Shown here: piece after piece, positions 55,177 to 64,000 of the stretch
Layout of the letters: the number at the start of each line of letters is the position of its first letter
How positions within the stretch are numbered: position 1 is the first letter of the stretch
Assembly (NCBI GenBank): GCA_026416955.1
Contig: JAOAEE010000027.1
Location: forward strand, 62,001 to 126,000
Direction: 5' to 3'
Length of the DNA: 64,000 nucleotides
Source: Ignavibacteria bacterium
GTDB lineage: Bacteria; Bacteroidota; Ignavibacteria; Kapaibacteriales; UBA2268
The notes under the pieces: generated by a model
The model's input: the letters and a program-made list of their open reading frames with translations, nothing else
What the model was told of the DNA's origin: nothing
The model's database searches: none
Position numbers and translations under genes: made by a program

Positions 55177-57249
55177 ATGAAAACTAATCGTTTTCTGGGT
55201 ATTTATTGCTTGATTTTTATTGTATTCTTTCTTTCAAACACTTATTCACAACAGAAGTCCAAGACCAAAAAAGCTACTTCAAATCAAAATGTCAAAGAAA
55301 CAGTAATTGCTACCGTAGGAAATGAAAAAATCACATACTCGGATATCGAAAAAGCCTATTCAAAAAACCTTGCCAAAAAGAGTGCACCATTGCATCTTCT
55401 ACCCAAAGACAGTCTAATGGATTTTCTTAACCTATACATTCGATATCGTTTGAAAGTTAACGATGCAATTGCCCGTGGGTTAGATAAAGATTCTGCTACG
55501 CAAGAGGAAATAAAAAACAATAGAAGGTTGTTGGCAGAAACTTTCTTTTTCGAAAAAGAACTTGTTACTCCAAATGTCGAAAAAATGTTGAAATACAGAG
55601 ATTGGGAAGCACAAATTTCTTATATCTTTCTACAATTTCCACCAGATAATCCAGATACATTATCGACTTTTAACCGCGCAATGAAATTAATCGAGATGCT
55701 TAAAAATGGAACAGATTTCGCAAAGCTTGCAAAAGATTCCTCCCAAGATAAAGAATCCGCCGAAAGAGGTGGTTTAGTCTTAAACTTCCTTACCGGTGGA
55801 AAAGTCCAAAGGCAAATTGAAGATGCTGTTTTCTCGCTTAAGCCCGGTGAATTCTACAAATCTCCAATAAGGACAAAGTTCGGCTATTTCATTATTAAAC
55901 TAAACAAGCTTCAACCAAGAATTAAAGTCAAAGGCAGACATATATTAATTGCAGTTACACCCGAGAGGGATTCTGTCGCTGCCTTAAAAAAAGCAGATAG
56001 TTTATACAAACTACTTAAATCCGGCTCCAAGTTTGAAATTTTAGCCGAAGAGAATTCAGACGACCCATCGTCGTCAATGCGTGGTGGGGATTTTGGAGGT
56101 TGGTATTCTCGCTCTGGTGGTCTTGAACCTTCGGGTCGCTTTTTCACAAGTGCTTTCGAAGAAGCACTATTTTCTTTAAAAGATGGTGAAATTTCGCAAC
56201 CAATTAGAACAGAATACGGTTACCACATAATTCGAAGAGACTCAACTGGTTACTTCAACAAAGACGAAGATAAAGACGACCTTAAACGAACCTACAAAAG
56301 ACTTTACTTCGAAACAGACAAAAAGGAGTTAATAGACAACCTTCAAAAACAATACGGCTTTTTTGTAAATGATGCAAATTTGAATAAGCTTCTTTCTTTT
56401 ATTGACACAACAAAAACTGTCCTCGATACTGCTTGGTTCAAAAATATTCCTAATGAAATAAACAAGGATATACTTTTCGGGATACAAAACAAATTGTATT
56501 CAATAGAAGATTTTTTAAAAACCTTAAAGACAAGACCAGAATTTAGAACAACAGCTTTAAATCGAACTGGTTTAAGAAACGCAATGAACAAAATAGTTTA
56601 TCCAATTGTAATGGATAAGGCAACTTCAAATTTGGAAAACGAAGTACCCGAGTTTGCGTCGATGGTCAAAGAATTTAGCGATGGTATCTTATTGTTTAAA
56701 GTCGAAGCAATGGAAGTTTGGGACAAACTCAAACTCGATACAACTTTGGCTCGCCAACATTGGGAAAAAAATAAATCAAAGTACCGAACCTATGCTATTT
56801 TCGATGTAAACGAAATTTATGTACTTAGCGATTCTTTGGCTAACCAAATCTATAAGAAAATTACCCAAGAAGGAGCAGACTTCGAAGAAATGGCATCGCA
56901 ATTTACCCAAAGAGCTAACTTCCGCGAAAAGAAAGGTCATTGGGGCAAAATTTCTGCAAAAGACAATAACCTTGCAAAAAAACTGCTCGAACTCAACGCA
57001 ACTGCTGGGAACATCGTTGGTCCTTTTAAATACGACGATGGTTACTCTATTGTTCGTATCAATTCATATGAACCCGAACGTGAAAAAACATTTGAAGAAG
57101 CAATACCAGATTTTGCCACCGAAGTCCAAGAAATTCTCCAAAAAAGATTACTGGAAAATTGGCTTTCCCAAGCACAGAAGCGAATTCCAGTTAAAATCTT
57201 CGACCAGAAACTTACTTCTGTTGTCAACGCATTAAAAAAACAGAATTAA
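55177..57249 (+). CDS. Multi-domain parvulin-type peptidyl-prolyl isomerase, periplasmic
   Basis: This 690-residue protein has a signal peptide (about 1-25). An N-terminal SurA/PpiD-like helical part includes VGNEKITYSDIEKAY. Three consecutive parvulin-like domains follow, each with the GG-rich strand and FGYxII/YGYHII end. The first is about 135-245 (ERGGLVLNF, TKFGYFIIKL), the second about 250-355 (RHILIAV, MRGGDFGGWYS, TEYGYHIIRR) and a more divergent third lies about 540-650 (KKGHWGKIS, DDGYSIVRI). It should help fold outer-membrane proteins. Two-domain SurA is the better-known form, so three modules is unusual. It lies 6 bp before a second parvulin gene. Confidence 0.9.
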   Translation: MKTNRFLGIYCLIFIVFFLSNTYSQQKSKTKKATSNQNVKETVIATVGNEKITYSDIEKAYSKNLAKKSAPLHLLPKDSLMDFLNLYIRYRLKVNDAIARGLDKDSATQEEIKNNRRLLAETFFFEKELVTPNVEKMLKYRDWEAQISYIFLQFPPDNPDTLSTFNRAMKLIEMLKNGTDFAKLAKDSSQDKESAERGGLVLNFLTGGKVQRQIEDAVFSLKPGEFYKSPIRTKFGYFIIKLNKLQPRIKVKGRHILIAVTPERDSVAALKKADSLYKLLKSGSKFEILAEENSDDPSSSMRGGDFGGWYSRSGGLEPSGRFFTSAFEEALFSLKDGEISQPIRTEYGYHIIRRDSTGYFNKDEDKDDLKRTYKRLYFETDKKELIDNLQKQYGFFVNDANLNKLLSFIDTTKTVLDTAWFKNIPNEINKDILFGIQNKLYSIEDFLKTLKTRPEFRTTALNRTGLRNAMNKIVYPIVMDKATSNLENEVPEFASMVKEFSDGILLFKVEAMEVWDKLKLDTTLARQHWEKNKSKYRTYAIFDVNEIYVLSDSLANQIYKKITQEGADFEEMASQFTQRANFREKKGHWGKISAKDNNLAKKLLELNATAGNIVGPFKYDDGYSIVRINSYEPEREKTFEEAIPDFATEVQEILQKRLLENWLSQAQKRIPVKIFDQKLTSVVNALKKQN

Positions 57250-57255
57250 TATTAA

Positions 57256-58542
57256 ATGAAAAACCTTAATTCCATCATTATTTTAATTTGCTTTTTAGCA
57301 ATTCAATATTTTTCTTGGAGCAAAGTTACTGAACCTATCGACAAGATTGTTGCAATCGTTGGAGACGAGGTTATACTTCTCTCCGATGTCCAAGCCCAAG
57401 CAATGGTTCTTGCACAGCAAGATATTCGCTTCGACCCTAACGACCCATCGTTACAAAAAAGGATACTTGACCAATTAATTAATGAAAAACTTATTCTTAT
57501 AAAAGCAAAGGAGGATTCAATTACAGTCAGCGACGAAGAAATAGACCAACAATGGGAATTTCGGTTGAAAGCATTGGTGCAACATTATGGTTCAGAGAAA
57601 AGAATTGAAGAAATTTACGGAATGCCGATTTCAAAACTCAAATCGGAATACCGCGATGATATCCGAAAGTTCCTTTTAACAGAAAAGATGAAAGAAAAAA
57701 AATTTGGAAATATTAAAGTTAGTGAACGCGAAGTCAAAGAATTCTACGAACAATACAAAGATTCACTCCCAACAATTCCAGAACAAGTTGAACTCTATCA
57801 TATTGTAAAAAGTTTTGTACCCCCCGAAGAAGTTCGCCGACAAAAATTCGAACTTGCCAAAAAAGTTCGAGATTCGATAATAATGACTGGGGATTTCGTT
57901 CAATTCGTTAAAAAATATAGTGATGACCTATCATCAGTACCATCTGGAGGTGAATTGGGATGGGTACCTCGTGGACGTTTTTTCCCAGAATTCGAACAAG
58001 CGGCTTTCAACTTGCAAATCCGAGAAGTGTCTCCACCAGTCGAAACACCTCTTGGCTTTCATATTATTCAACTCCTCGGTAAAGTCAAGGATTCTATTCT
58101 TGTCCGACATATTTTATTTAAAATAACCCCTTCTGAGGTCGAGATACAAAACACCAAGCGATTTTTAGATTCAATTAGAACTCTATATTACAAAGGAACA
58201 CCTTTCGAAGAACTTGCCAAGACTTTTTCAGACGAAATGGAAACTCGTGGGGCTGGTGGTTTTCTAGGCCGGTTCCCAATTGACAATCTACCCGAAAACA
58301 TCCGAAATATTACCGACACATTGAAACAAGGGGAAGTTTCTTCGCCTGCTTTATACAAAACACATCCAGTCGAATCTTACCATATCATTTACAAAAAACG
58401 TGTAATCCCCCCCCACAAGCCAGAACCACAAACCGATTACAAAGAACTCGAACAACTATGTATTACATTTAAACAAAATAAGTTGTATCTCGAATGGATA
58501 GAAGAATTAAGAAAGAAAATTTACTGGGAAATAATAGAATAA
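57256..58542 (+). CDS. surA: SurA-like periplasmic chaperone/isomerase
   Basis: A 428-residue protein with a signal peptide (about 1-22) and an N-terminal chaperone region with VGDEVILLSDVQAQA and ILDQLINEKLILIKAKE, typical of SurA. Two parvulin domains follow (about 175-275 with GGELGWVPRGRFFPEFEQAAFNL and TPLGFHIIQL; about 278-385 with VRHILFKI and GAGGFLGRFP). The length is near that of E. coli SurA. It delivers unfolded barrel proteins to the BAM complex. It lies 6 bp after the 690-residue parvulin gene and 21 bp before cdsA. Confidence 0.92.
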   Translation: MKNLNSIIILICFLAIQYFSWSKVTEPIDKIVAIVGDEVILLSDVQAQAMVLAQQDIRFDPNDPSLQKRILDQLINEKLILIKAKEDSITVSDEEIDQQWEFRLKALVQHYGSEKRIEEIYGMPISKLKSEYRDDIRKFLLTEKMKEKKFGNIKVSEREVKEFYEQYKDSLPTIPEQVELYHIVKSFVPPEEVRRQKFELAKKVRDSIIMTGDFVQFVKKYSDDLSSVPSGGELGWVPRGRFFPEFEQAAFNLQIREVSPPVETPLGFHIIQLLGKVKDSILVRHILFKITPSEVEIQNTKRFLDSIRTLYYKGTPFEELAKTFSDEMETRGAGGFLGRFPIDNLPENIRNITDTLKQGEVSSPALYKTHPVESYHIIYKKRVIPPHKPEPQTDYKELEQLCITFKQNKLYLEWIEELRKKIYWEIIE

Positions 58543-58563
58543 TAATTAACTTCCTCATTGAAA

Positions 58564-59478
58564 ATGAGTGATTTAAGTAAAAGAATACTTGTTGCCCTTT
58601 TTGGAATTCCTCTTGTTGTCCTTTTGGTATTTTTTGGTGGTTTCCTATTTCTAACTCTTATTCTTATTCTTTCAAACATTGCACTTTGGGAATACTTACG
58701 TCTTGCAGAAAAGAAAAATATTCATCTTTCAACTTTTTTGGCAATTTTAATCAATTCTATTCTGTTACTAATTTATTTTTTTTCTATCAAAAATATTGTT
58801 ATTACCAACTTCAACCCCATTTTTCTATTTGCAATAATCATTTTTTTTCTTCCAATTTTTTACATTTTTATCCAAGTTTGGAACAAAAACCCAAACACTA
58901 CAATTAGTGTTGCCTATAATCTGCTCGGAATCCTCTGGACAGTATTTTCTTTTGCATCAATTCTATCAGTTCGTTTTTTGCCCGATTCCCTAAATCTTTT
59001 GAATAATTTGACCGAATATTCACAACCTAAATTACTATTCAATTTTCAATACCCGCTTGATGACCTCTGGGCTGCAAAATTTTTCCTCGCAATTCTCGGC
59101 ACTATATGGTTATGCGATACTTTCGCATACTTTTTTGGGCTAGCGTACGGCAGACACAAACTTGCTCCAATAATAAGCCCCAAAAAAACTATCGAAGGGG
59201 CAGTGGCTGGTTACATTGGTTCTTTGCTTTCGTTTTTTGTTTTAGACTTTTTATTTTCGTTAAAACTATCAATCGGTTATCAAATACTTTTTGCTTCAAT
59301 TGTCGGAATTGTTGGACAAATTGGTGACCTTGCAGAATCCAAGATAAAACGAGAGTTCGGCGTTAAAGATAGTTCCAATATTCTTCCGGGGCACGGGGGA
59401 ATTCTCGATAGATTAGATAGCATTATGTTTGTTTTTCCTACTGTCTTCTTCGTTATCTTACTTTTAGCAATTTTATAA
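58564..59478 (+). CDS. cdsA: Phosphatidate cytidylyltransferase
   Basis: CdsA makes CDP-diacylglycerol from phosphatidic acid and CTP for all phospholipids. The 304-residue polytopic protein has about eight membrane helices, and the signature at its C-terminus is complete: GRHKLAPIISPKKTIEGAVAG, GQIGDLAESKIKREFGVKDSSNILPGHGGILDRLDS. The ATG at 58564 is preferred over a TTG at 58558. It closes the parvulin-parvulin-cdsA group. A 660-bp gene-poor space follows. Confidence 0.96.
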   Translation: MSDLSKRILVALFGIPLVVLLVFFGGFLFLTLILILSNIALWEYLRLAEKKNIHLSTFLAILINSILLLIYFFSIKNIVITNFNPIFLFAIIIFFLPIFYIFIQVWNKNPNTTISVAYNLLGILWTVFSFASILSVRFLPDSLNLLNNLTEYSQPKLLFNFQYPLDDLWAAKFFLAILGTIWLCDTFAYFFGLAYGRHKLAPIISPKKTIEGAVAGYIGSLLSFFVLDFLFSLKLSIGYQILFASIVGIVGQIGDLAESKIKREFGVKDSSNILPGHGGILDRLDSIMFVFPTVFFVILLLAIL

Positions 59479-59744
59479 CTCTTTATGAATTTTTTTCCAA
59501 AAATATTGTTTGATAATAAGTTGAATTTTTTAGACTTAACTCAACACCTAAATTAGATAAAATTATTTTCTGTAAAACTGTTATTTTGAATACAAAAAGG
59601 AAAATATTCTTGCCTTTGAGAAATATTAATAATTATCCTACAACTTAGGTACCCAAACGACTAAAAGAATAAGGAGTTTTTCGATAAAACGAGGTCTTTT
59701 ATCAAAATTGATGTTTACAATCATTTTTGTACCTTTTGCATTGT

Positions 59745-59775
59745 AGGGCTTGTATTTTTACGAAATACAATCCTT
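59745..59775. repeat. Hairpin in the gene-poor region
   Basis: A perfect 8-bp stem (TTGTATTT/AAATACAA; loop TTACG; 59750-59770) continues past one C/T mismatch through AGGG/CCTT (one G-T pair), giving about 12 pairs in total. It lies about 270 bp after the cdsA stop, too far for an ordinary terminator, and could be part of a structured RNA. Confidence 0.45.
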
Positions 59776-59865
59776 AGGGAAGTTCCATTTTCTATACTTT
59801 CAACTTATACTTACTTTCGTTAAATTTCACTTCAAATATCGTTTTTACCTTCATACTATGTTAAA

Positions 59866-59960
59866 ACCCTGTTGCCTTTGTCTTTGTGTCTACCACCGCT
59901 ACTCCAATTGCAAGGTTGTTTTTGGTATGTACCTTCCCACGCTTCCTCTCTTCCTTTCAT
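59866..59960 (-). ncRNA. G+C-elevated segment, candidate structured RNA or very small gene
   Basis: By hand count 44 of these 95 bases are G or C (46%), against 29 of 100 just upstream (59761-59860) and 27 of 100 just downstream (59961-60060). In AT-rich genomes such islands often mark structured RNAs. The plus strand is markedly pyrimidine-rich. The minus strand also has a 34-codon ORF (59856-59960) with an ATG start, which I cannot match to a family. Orientation is chosen from that ORF only. It could also be a remnant of a mobile element. Confidence 0.3.
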
Positions 59961-60138
59961 TATCAAGGATTTGTTGACTACATTGGAAAAGACAAAAAAA
60001 GTTACCGTTTACAGATTGGATTAGGTCTATAAATAGTTACTTAATATTCTAAAAGTTTAGAAAAAATTATTTTTTCAAAAACAAATCGGAAAAATAATGA
60101 AATCAACAAGATATAAAAAAACAAAATCTAAGTCCAAC

Positions 60139-60456
60139 CTACAATTCAAACTCGACAAGAATTTGGTCTTTGGCAACTGCTTCGCCAACTTTCACTTTGA
60201 TTTCTTTTACCTTGGCATCTACTGGCGAAAAGACATCGTTTTTCATTTTCATTGCTTCTAAAACCAAAATTGGTTGGCCGCGTCGAACTTCCTGACCTCG
60301 TACAACATAAATCTTTTGAATTATTCCGGGAATAAATGCTCGCAATTTTGTTAAATCTTGCGGTTGATATCTCTTCCGCTTTTGGTATTTTTTTGTTATA
60401 GTAGTAATATAGTTTGAATCTTCAAGACTAAAATTCGTTAAATTCTTATCTTCCAT
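60139..60456 (-). CDS. Biotin carboxyl carrier protein (biotinyl domain)
   Basis: A 105-residue protein ending in a biotinyl-lipoyl domain. The biotin-attachment motif is VLEAMKMKND, with the modified Lys in the second 'KM' position. The domain starts at PGIIQKIYVVRGQEVRRGQPI. The short N-terminal extension lacks the Pro/Ala-rich linker of AccB, which fits the carrier subunit of a propionyl-/methylmalonyl-CoA carboxylase or decarboxylase. It follows the carboxyltransferase gene by 9 bp in the same direction, so both form one complex. The biotin carboxylase subunit is not in the window. Confidence 0.93.
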   Translation of the reverse strand: MEDKNLTNFSLEDSNYITTITKKYQKRKRYQPQDLTKLRAFIPGIIQKIYVVRGQEVRRGQPILVLEAMKMKNDVFSPVDAKVKEIKVKVGEAVAKDQILVEFEL

Positions 60457-60465
60457 AGTATTTCC

Positions 60466-62004
60466 TTAAAAAGGTGGTATTCCGTGCTTTTTGGGTAAAG
60501 TTTGCTCTTCTTTGTTGCGCGCAATAAACAAGGAATGAAGGACATATTTTCTTGTCTCGTCAGGTTCAATCACTGCATCGATGTAACCATTTGATGCCGC
60601 AACAAAAGGATTAGCAAATTTTTCAATATATTCTTGAACTTTCTGTCTTCGAGTTTCTTCTGGATTAGGAGAATTGGCAATTTCATTTTTATAAATGATA
60701 TTCGCAGCACCTTCGGGTCCCATAACCGCAATTTCTGCCATTGGCCAAGCAAAAACGAAATCGGCACCTAAGTGTCGGGAACACATAGCAATATATCCGC
60801 CCCCATAAGCCTTACGCATAATCACAGTAATTTTAGGCACTGTTGCTTCGCTATAAGCATAAAGAATTTTAGCACCGTGACGAATGACTCCAGAGTGTTC
60901 CTGGTCGACCCCGGGAAGGTATCCGGGAATATCAACAAGAGTTAGAAGTGGGATATTGAATGCATCGCAAAAGCGAATAAATCGGGCAGCTTTGTCAGAA
61001 GAATCAACATCCAAAACACCAGCAAGAACTAATGGTTGATTTGCAACGATTCCAATGGTTTCTCCATTCATTCGGGCAAAACCAATAACAACGTTAGGTG
61101 CGAAATGTTGCATAATCTCGAAAAAGTCTGAATCGTCTACTAATGCTTTTATCACATCGCGAACATCATAAGGTTGTCTTGGGTCTTCGGGAATTATGCT
61201 CGATATTTTGTAGTCGACCTTTGGTGGTTTTGGAGGGAAAGTATCTGCTTTCTTTCGATTATTCCAAGGAATGAAAGTAACTAACTTTTTTACTTGTTCA
61301 AAGCATTCCTCCTCGCTTTCGGCAAAGAAATGTGCATTCCCAGAAATTTCAGCTTGAACACGTGCTCCGCCCAACTCCTCCATAGTGATTTCTTCACCAA
61401 GAACAGTTTTAATAACCTCCGGACCAGTGATGAACATTTTAGAAATTTTGTCTACGACAAAGACAAAATCAGTAAGAGCGGGAGAATAAACTGCTCCCCC
61501 AGCGCAAGGACCAAGAATAATCGAAATTTGTGGAATGACACCAGAGGCTTTAGTATTTCGATAAAAAATTTCACCATAACCAGCCAAGGAGTTTACACCT
61601 TCTTGAATTCGGGCACCACCACTGTCGTTGATACCAATAATTGGGACACCTAACTTGATTGCGTGGTCCATAATTTTTGTTATTTTCCTTGCGTGAGCCA
61701 AACCAAGCGAACCACCAGCAACAGAAAAGTCTTGGGCATAGATGCAAATAGGATGTCCCATAATGCTTGCCGTTCCAGTAATTACACCATCGCGAGGCAA
61801 AAATTTCTTATCCAAACCCAAGTCTGTTGATGCCTGTTGAACAAACATATCCCACTCGTGAAACGAGCCGGGGTCTACAATTTTTTCTATTCTTTCGCGA
61901 GCGGTAAGTTTCCCTTGTTTTTGTTGCTTTTCCTTTGCAACTTTTTCGCTTTCAACAACTTGTGACTTCTTCGCAAAGAAGAAATCAAGTAGTTTCCTTA
62001 TCAT
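60466..62004 (-). CDS. Acyl-CoA carboxylase carboxyltransferase subunit (propionyl-/methylmalonyl-CoA type)
   Basis: A 512-residue carboxyltransferase of the crotonase superfamily. Signatures include GKLTARERIEKIVDPGSFHEWD, the acyl-CoA oxyanion loops INDSGGARIQEGV and GPCAGGAVYSPALTDF, and the C-terminal half with VDIPGYLPGVDQEHSGVIRHGAK and RKAYGGGYIAMCSRHLGADFVFAWP. It transfers CO2 between biotin and propionyl-CoA (PccB/MmdA group). Whether the complex is a carboxylase or a sodium-pumping decarboxylase depends on the absent partner (biotin carboxylase or membrane beta subunit). Together with the biotin carrier gene it may form methylmalonyl-CoA. Confidence 0.95.
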   Translation of the reverse strand: MIRKLLDFFFAKKSQVVESEKVAKEKQQKQGKLTARERIEKIVDPGSFHEWDMFVQQASTDLGLDKKFLPRDGVITGTASIMGHPICIYAQDFSVAGGSLGLAHARKITKIMDHAIKLGVPIIGINDSGGARIQEGVNSLAGYGEIFYRNTKASGVIPQISIILGPCAGGAVYSPALTDFVFVVDKISKMFITGPEVIKTVLGEEITMEELGGARVQAEISGNAHFFAESEEECFEQVKKLVTFIPWNNRKKADTFPPKPPKVDYKISSIIPEDPRQPYDVRDVIKALVDDSDFFEIMQHFAPNVVIGFARMNGETIGIVANQPLVLAGVLDVDSSDKAARFIRFCDAFNIPLLTLVDIPGYLPGVDQEHSGVIRHGAKILYAYSEATVPKITVIMRKAYGGGYIAMCSRHLGADFVFAWPMAEIAVMGPEGAANIIYKNEIANSPNPEETRRQKVQEYIEKFANPFVAASNGYIDAVIEPDETRKYVLHSLFIARNKEEQTLPKKHGIPPF

Positions 62005-62014
62005 ATTTTCTCCT

Positions 62015-62305
62015 TTATTTCTTAAAACACTCTATGTGTTGGATTAATTTATCAAGAGGATAATCAATTTCATCTTCTGGCAAAAGTATTCTAATTGTTT
62101 TTTTTCCAAATGCACCTTTGATGGTATATTCTCCTTTTACAATTACTTTGAAATAGGGCTTATCGAACTCCTCGAAAAGAAGCAATTTACCAAGTTTTCC
62201 TAAATGTTCTACAAAGTCCTTTGTTATTGGTCCGCTTAGTAAGAAATCTACTGTGTTGCTGCTTTCGTAGCAATCGTCAACTTTCTTTTGTTTAACCACT
62301 TTCAT
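62015..62305 (-). CDS. Small protein of unknown function coupled to the cysteine desulfurase
   Basis: A 96-residue soluble protein with no signal. It has two cysteines, Cys12 (VDDCYESS) and Cys93 (IECFKK near the C-terminus). The middle is a mix of strand and helix (VDFLLSGPITKDFVEHLGKLGKLLLFEEF, YFKVIVKGEYTIKGAFGKKTIRILLP). Its ATG overlaps the stop of the desulfurase gene by 4 bp (ATGA), so the two are co-translated. I do not recognise the family. A role as a sulfur or metal carrier for the desulfurase is a guess based on the coupling and the terminal Cys, not on homology. Confidence 0.65.
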   Translation of the reverse strand: MKVVKQKKVDDCYESSNTVDFLLSGPITKDFVEHLGKLGKLLLFEEFDKPYFKVIVKGEYTIKGAFGKKTIRILLPEDEIDYPLDKLIQHIECFKK

Positions 62306-63447
62306 TTTCTTTTTGGAATTATTGTTATTTTTCTTAATGCATCGATAAATTTATATATTTCTTCTTCTTGTGTAAAGAAAGAATGACTTGCACGAACAGT
62401 TCCCCAAGGTTCAACTCCTAGGTATGGAAGAATAAGCGGGGCGCAATGAAGCCCTGTTCTCACCCAAATATCAAATGATTCTTCAAGGACATAACCAACC
62501 TCTTCTGGTACCATACCTTTTACATTGAAACAGAAATTGGAATAGGAAGTATGCTTGCGTGGGCTATAAATTTCAATGTCGGGGTTATCTCCCAATTCAT
62601 CAAAAAGTATCTGATAGAGTTTTTTCTTATGTTCAATGATGTTATCAAGCCCAGTCTGCAATACAAATTGAACACCAGCATAAAGCGAAATAATACCCGG
62701 TGTGTTAGGTGTCCCAGCCTCGTAATGAATAGGCACACCTTCTGGTTGTAATAAAAGTTCACTCAAAATCCCGGTTCCACCAACTTTTAATGGCTTCAGT
62801 TCAATTCCTTTTTTTATGTAAAGACCACCAATTCCTTGCATTCCGTACAAAGATTTATGTCCAGTAAATGCAAGTAAATCAATGTCCCAAGCACGACAAT
62901 CGATTGGAATTGCTCCAGCAGACTGAGAAGCATCCACAATTATGTATGCACCAACCGAATGAGCTATCTTAGCAATTTCGGCAACATCTAAAACTGCGCC
63001 AGTAACATTTGAACAATGGTTAACAACTATTGCACGAGTGTCGTCTCTTAAAACTTCAGCAAATTGTTGGGGCTCGATATATCCATTTCGGTCACACCCA
63101 ACAATAGTTAAAGTTATCTTTCCTTCTTTTTCCAATGTCTTCAAGGGGCGAATAACTGAATTATGTTCAATTGCAGAGATTATTACATTCCCACCTTCAA
63201 GCGGAAGTCCTTTAATAGCAAGGTTTAAAGCTTCTGTACTGCCAGAGGTAAATACAATTTGTAACGGGTCTTCGATATTAAATAAATCTGCAAGTCGAGT
63301 TCGACAAAGATAAATAATATCATCATCCTCACGCTCCAAACCAGTACGCGAAGCGTGGACAAGAGGACCATTGAACGATGCTAATACAGCATCGCGAACT
63401 TCCTTCGGTTTTGGGAAACTTGTTGCAGCATTATTCAGGTAAATCAT
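62302..63447 (-). CDS. Cysteine desulfurase family protein (class V aminotransferase fold)
   Basis: A 381-residue PLP enzyme. The catalytic Lys lies in LLAFTGHKSLYGMQGIGGLYI (about residue 196). FTSGSTEALNLAIKGL, SAIEHNSV and VNHCSNVTGAVLDV hold cofactor-binding residues, with VDASQSAGAIPID just upstream. The active-site Cys loop near the C-terminus reads VRTGLHCAPL (about Cys 340). The group is the compact SufS/CsdA-like 'cysteine desulfurase family' rather than IscS, with the sequence MIYLNNAATSFPKP at the start. It takes sulfur from cysteine for Fe-S clusters or thio-modification. No isc/suf genes are adjacent; the small protein downstream is co-translated. Confidence 0.9.
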   Translation of the reverse strand: MIYLNNAATSFPKPKEVRDAVLASFNGPLVHASRTGLEREDDDIIYLCRTRLADLFNIEDPLQIVFTSGSTEALNLAIKGLPLEGGNVIISAIEHNSVIRPLKTLEKEGKITLTIVGCDRNGYIEPQQFAEVLRDDTRAIVVNHCSNVTGAVLDVAEIAKIAHSVGAYIIVDASQSAGAIPIDCRAWDIDLLAFTGHKSLYGMQGIGGLYIKKGIELKPLKVGGTGILSELLLQPEGVPIHYEAGTPNTPGIISLYAGVQFVLQTGLDNIIEHKKKLYQILFDELGDNPDIEIYSPRKHTSYSNFCFNVKGMVPEEVGYVLEESFDIWVRTGLHCAPLILPYLGVEPWGTVRASHSFFTQEEEIYKFIDALRKITIIPKRK

Positions 63448-63462
63448 AACTTCTTCTATGAA

Positions 63463-64000
<538 letters not shown>

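Larger units (their letters stand above)
59479..60138. other. 660-bp gene-poor intergenic region between cdsA and the biotin carrier gene
   Basis: The longest space without a convincing gene in the window, lying between convergent genes. It holds an imperfect hairpin (59745-59775) and a G+C-elevated core (59866-59960). The remainder is AT-rich. No tRNA, tmRNA, RNase P or SRP RNA signature was recognised by eye. Confidence 0.6.

Noticed and set aside
59750..59977. 75-codon plus-strand ORF in the gene-poor region
   Set aside because: Its composition (runs of Phe, Tyr, Leu, Cys) is what AT/pyrimidine-rich noncoding DNA produces, and it includes the hairpin. No family resemblance or neighbour supports it.

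Overview
The window is AT-rich chromosomal DNA (about one third G+C by eye, not counted). Genes are packed tightly, mostly 3-40 bp apart or joined by ATGA/TAATG overlaps. It holds 55 protein genes, two of them cut by the window edges. I found no rRNA, tRNA, CRISPR array, insertion sequence or prophage. Several traits point to the Bacteroidota/Chlorobiota/Ignavibacteriota/Kapabacteria part of the FCB group. One large secreted protein ends in a type IX secretion (Por) sorting domain. Several intergenic spaces carry Bacteroidota-type TAnnTTTG -7 elements. There are many outer-membrane barrels, and starts lack Shine-Dalgarno sequences. The genome also carries flagellar genes (fliL, fliM, fliN, fliO, a motB-like gene and possibly a fliK-like gene). 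Flagella together with T9SS fit the deeper lineages of that group better than typical gliding Bacteroidetes. No species is assigned.

Layout. 1-1.3 kb: the 5' part of a Trk/Ktr potassium channel subunit gene, leftward. 1.4-8.6 kb: a translationally coupled rightward operon, gmhA - UMF1-type transporter - GH2-like membrane protein - purC - rodA - ogg. 8.6-14.9 kb: a leftward operon, gltX - lipoprotein - NtrC-type regulator - M16 peptidase pair. 15.2-17.2 kb: a Dps-like ferritin, a secreted protein and an FKBP isomerase. 17.3-20.0 kb: a possible flagellar hook-length protein and cysS. 20.1-25.5 kb: leftward pgm, eno, phhB, trxA, asnS and a barrel protein. 25.6-30.1 kb: an OmpA-family protein and topA. 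30.1-35.5 kb: leftward hflX - small ORF - mfd - tsaB. 35.6-39.3 kb: acyl-CoA dehydrogenase, then fliL-fliM-fliN-fliO. 39.3-45.0 kb: leftward T9SS Asp-box protein - motB - barrel protein, and a separate methyltransferase-like gene. 45.1-50.1 kb: rng - dxr - rseP - surE. 50.1-55.1 kb: leftward phoB-phoR pair, a flippase, def and a small Cys-rich membrane protein. 55.2-59.5 kb: two parvulin chaperones and cdsA. 59.5-60.1 kb: a 660-bp space without a convincing gene but with a G+C-elevated core. 60.1-64 kb: leftward pheS (partial) - cysteine desulfurase - unknown small protein - acyl-CoA carboxylase subunit - biotin carrier.

Most genes are housekeeping: translation (gltX, cysS, asnS, pheS, def, tsaB), envelope building (gmhA, rodA, dxr, cdsA, rseP, parvulins, FKBP), DNA maintenance (topA, mfd, ogg) and central metabolism (eno, pgm, purC, acyl-CoA enzymes). 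I did not find a clearly new multi-gene system. The points most worth a second look are: a GH2-fold membrane protein whose nucleophile appears lost, a FliN carrying a FliM-type CheY-binding peptide, a motB gene behind a T9SS cargo gene with no adjacent motA, and the unexplained 660-bp space near 59.5-60.1 kb.
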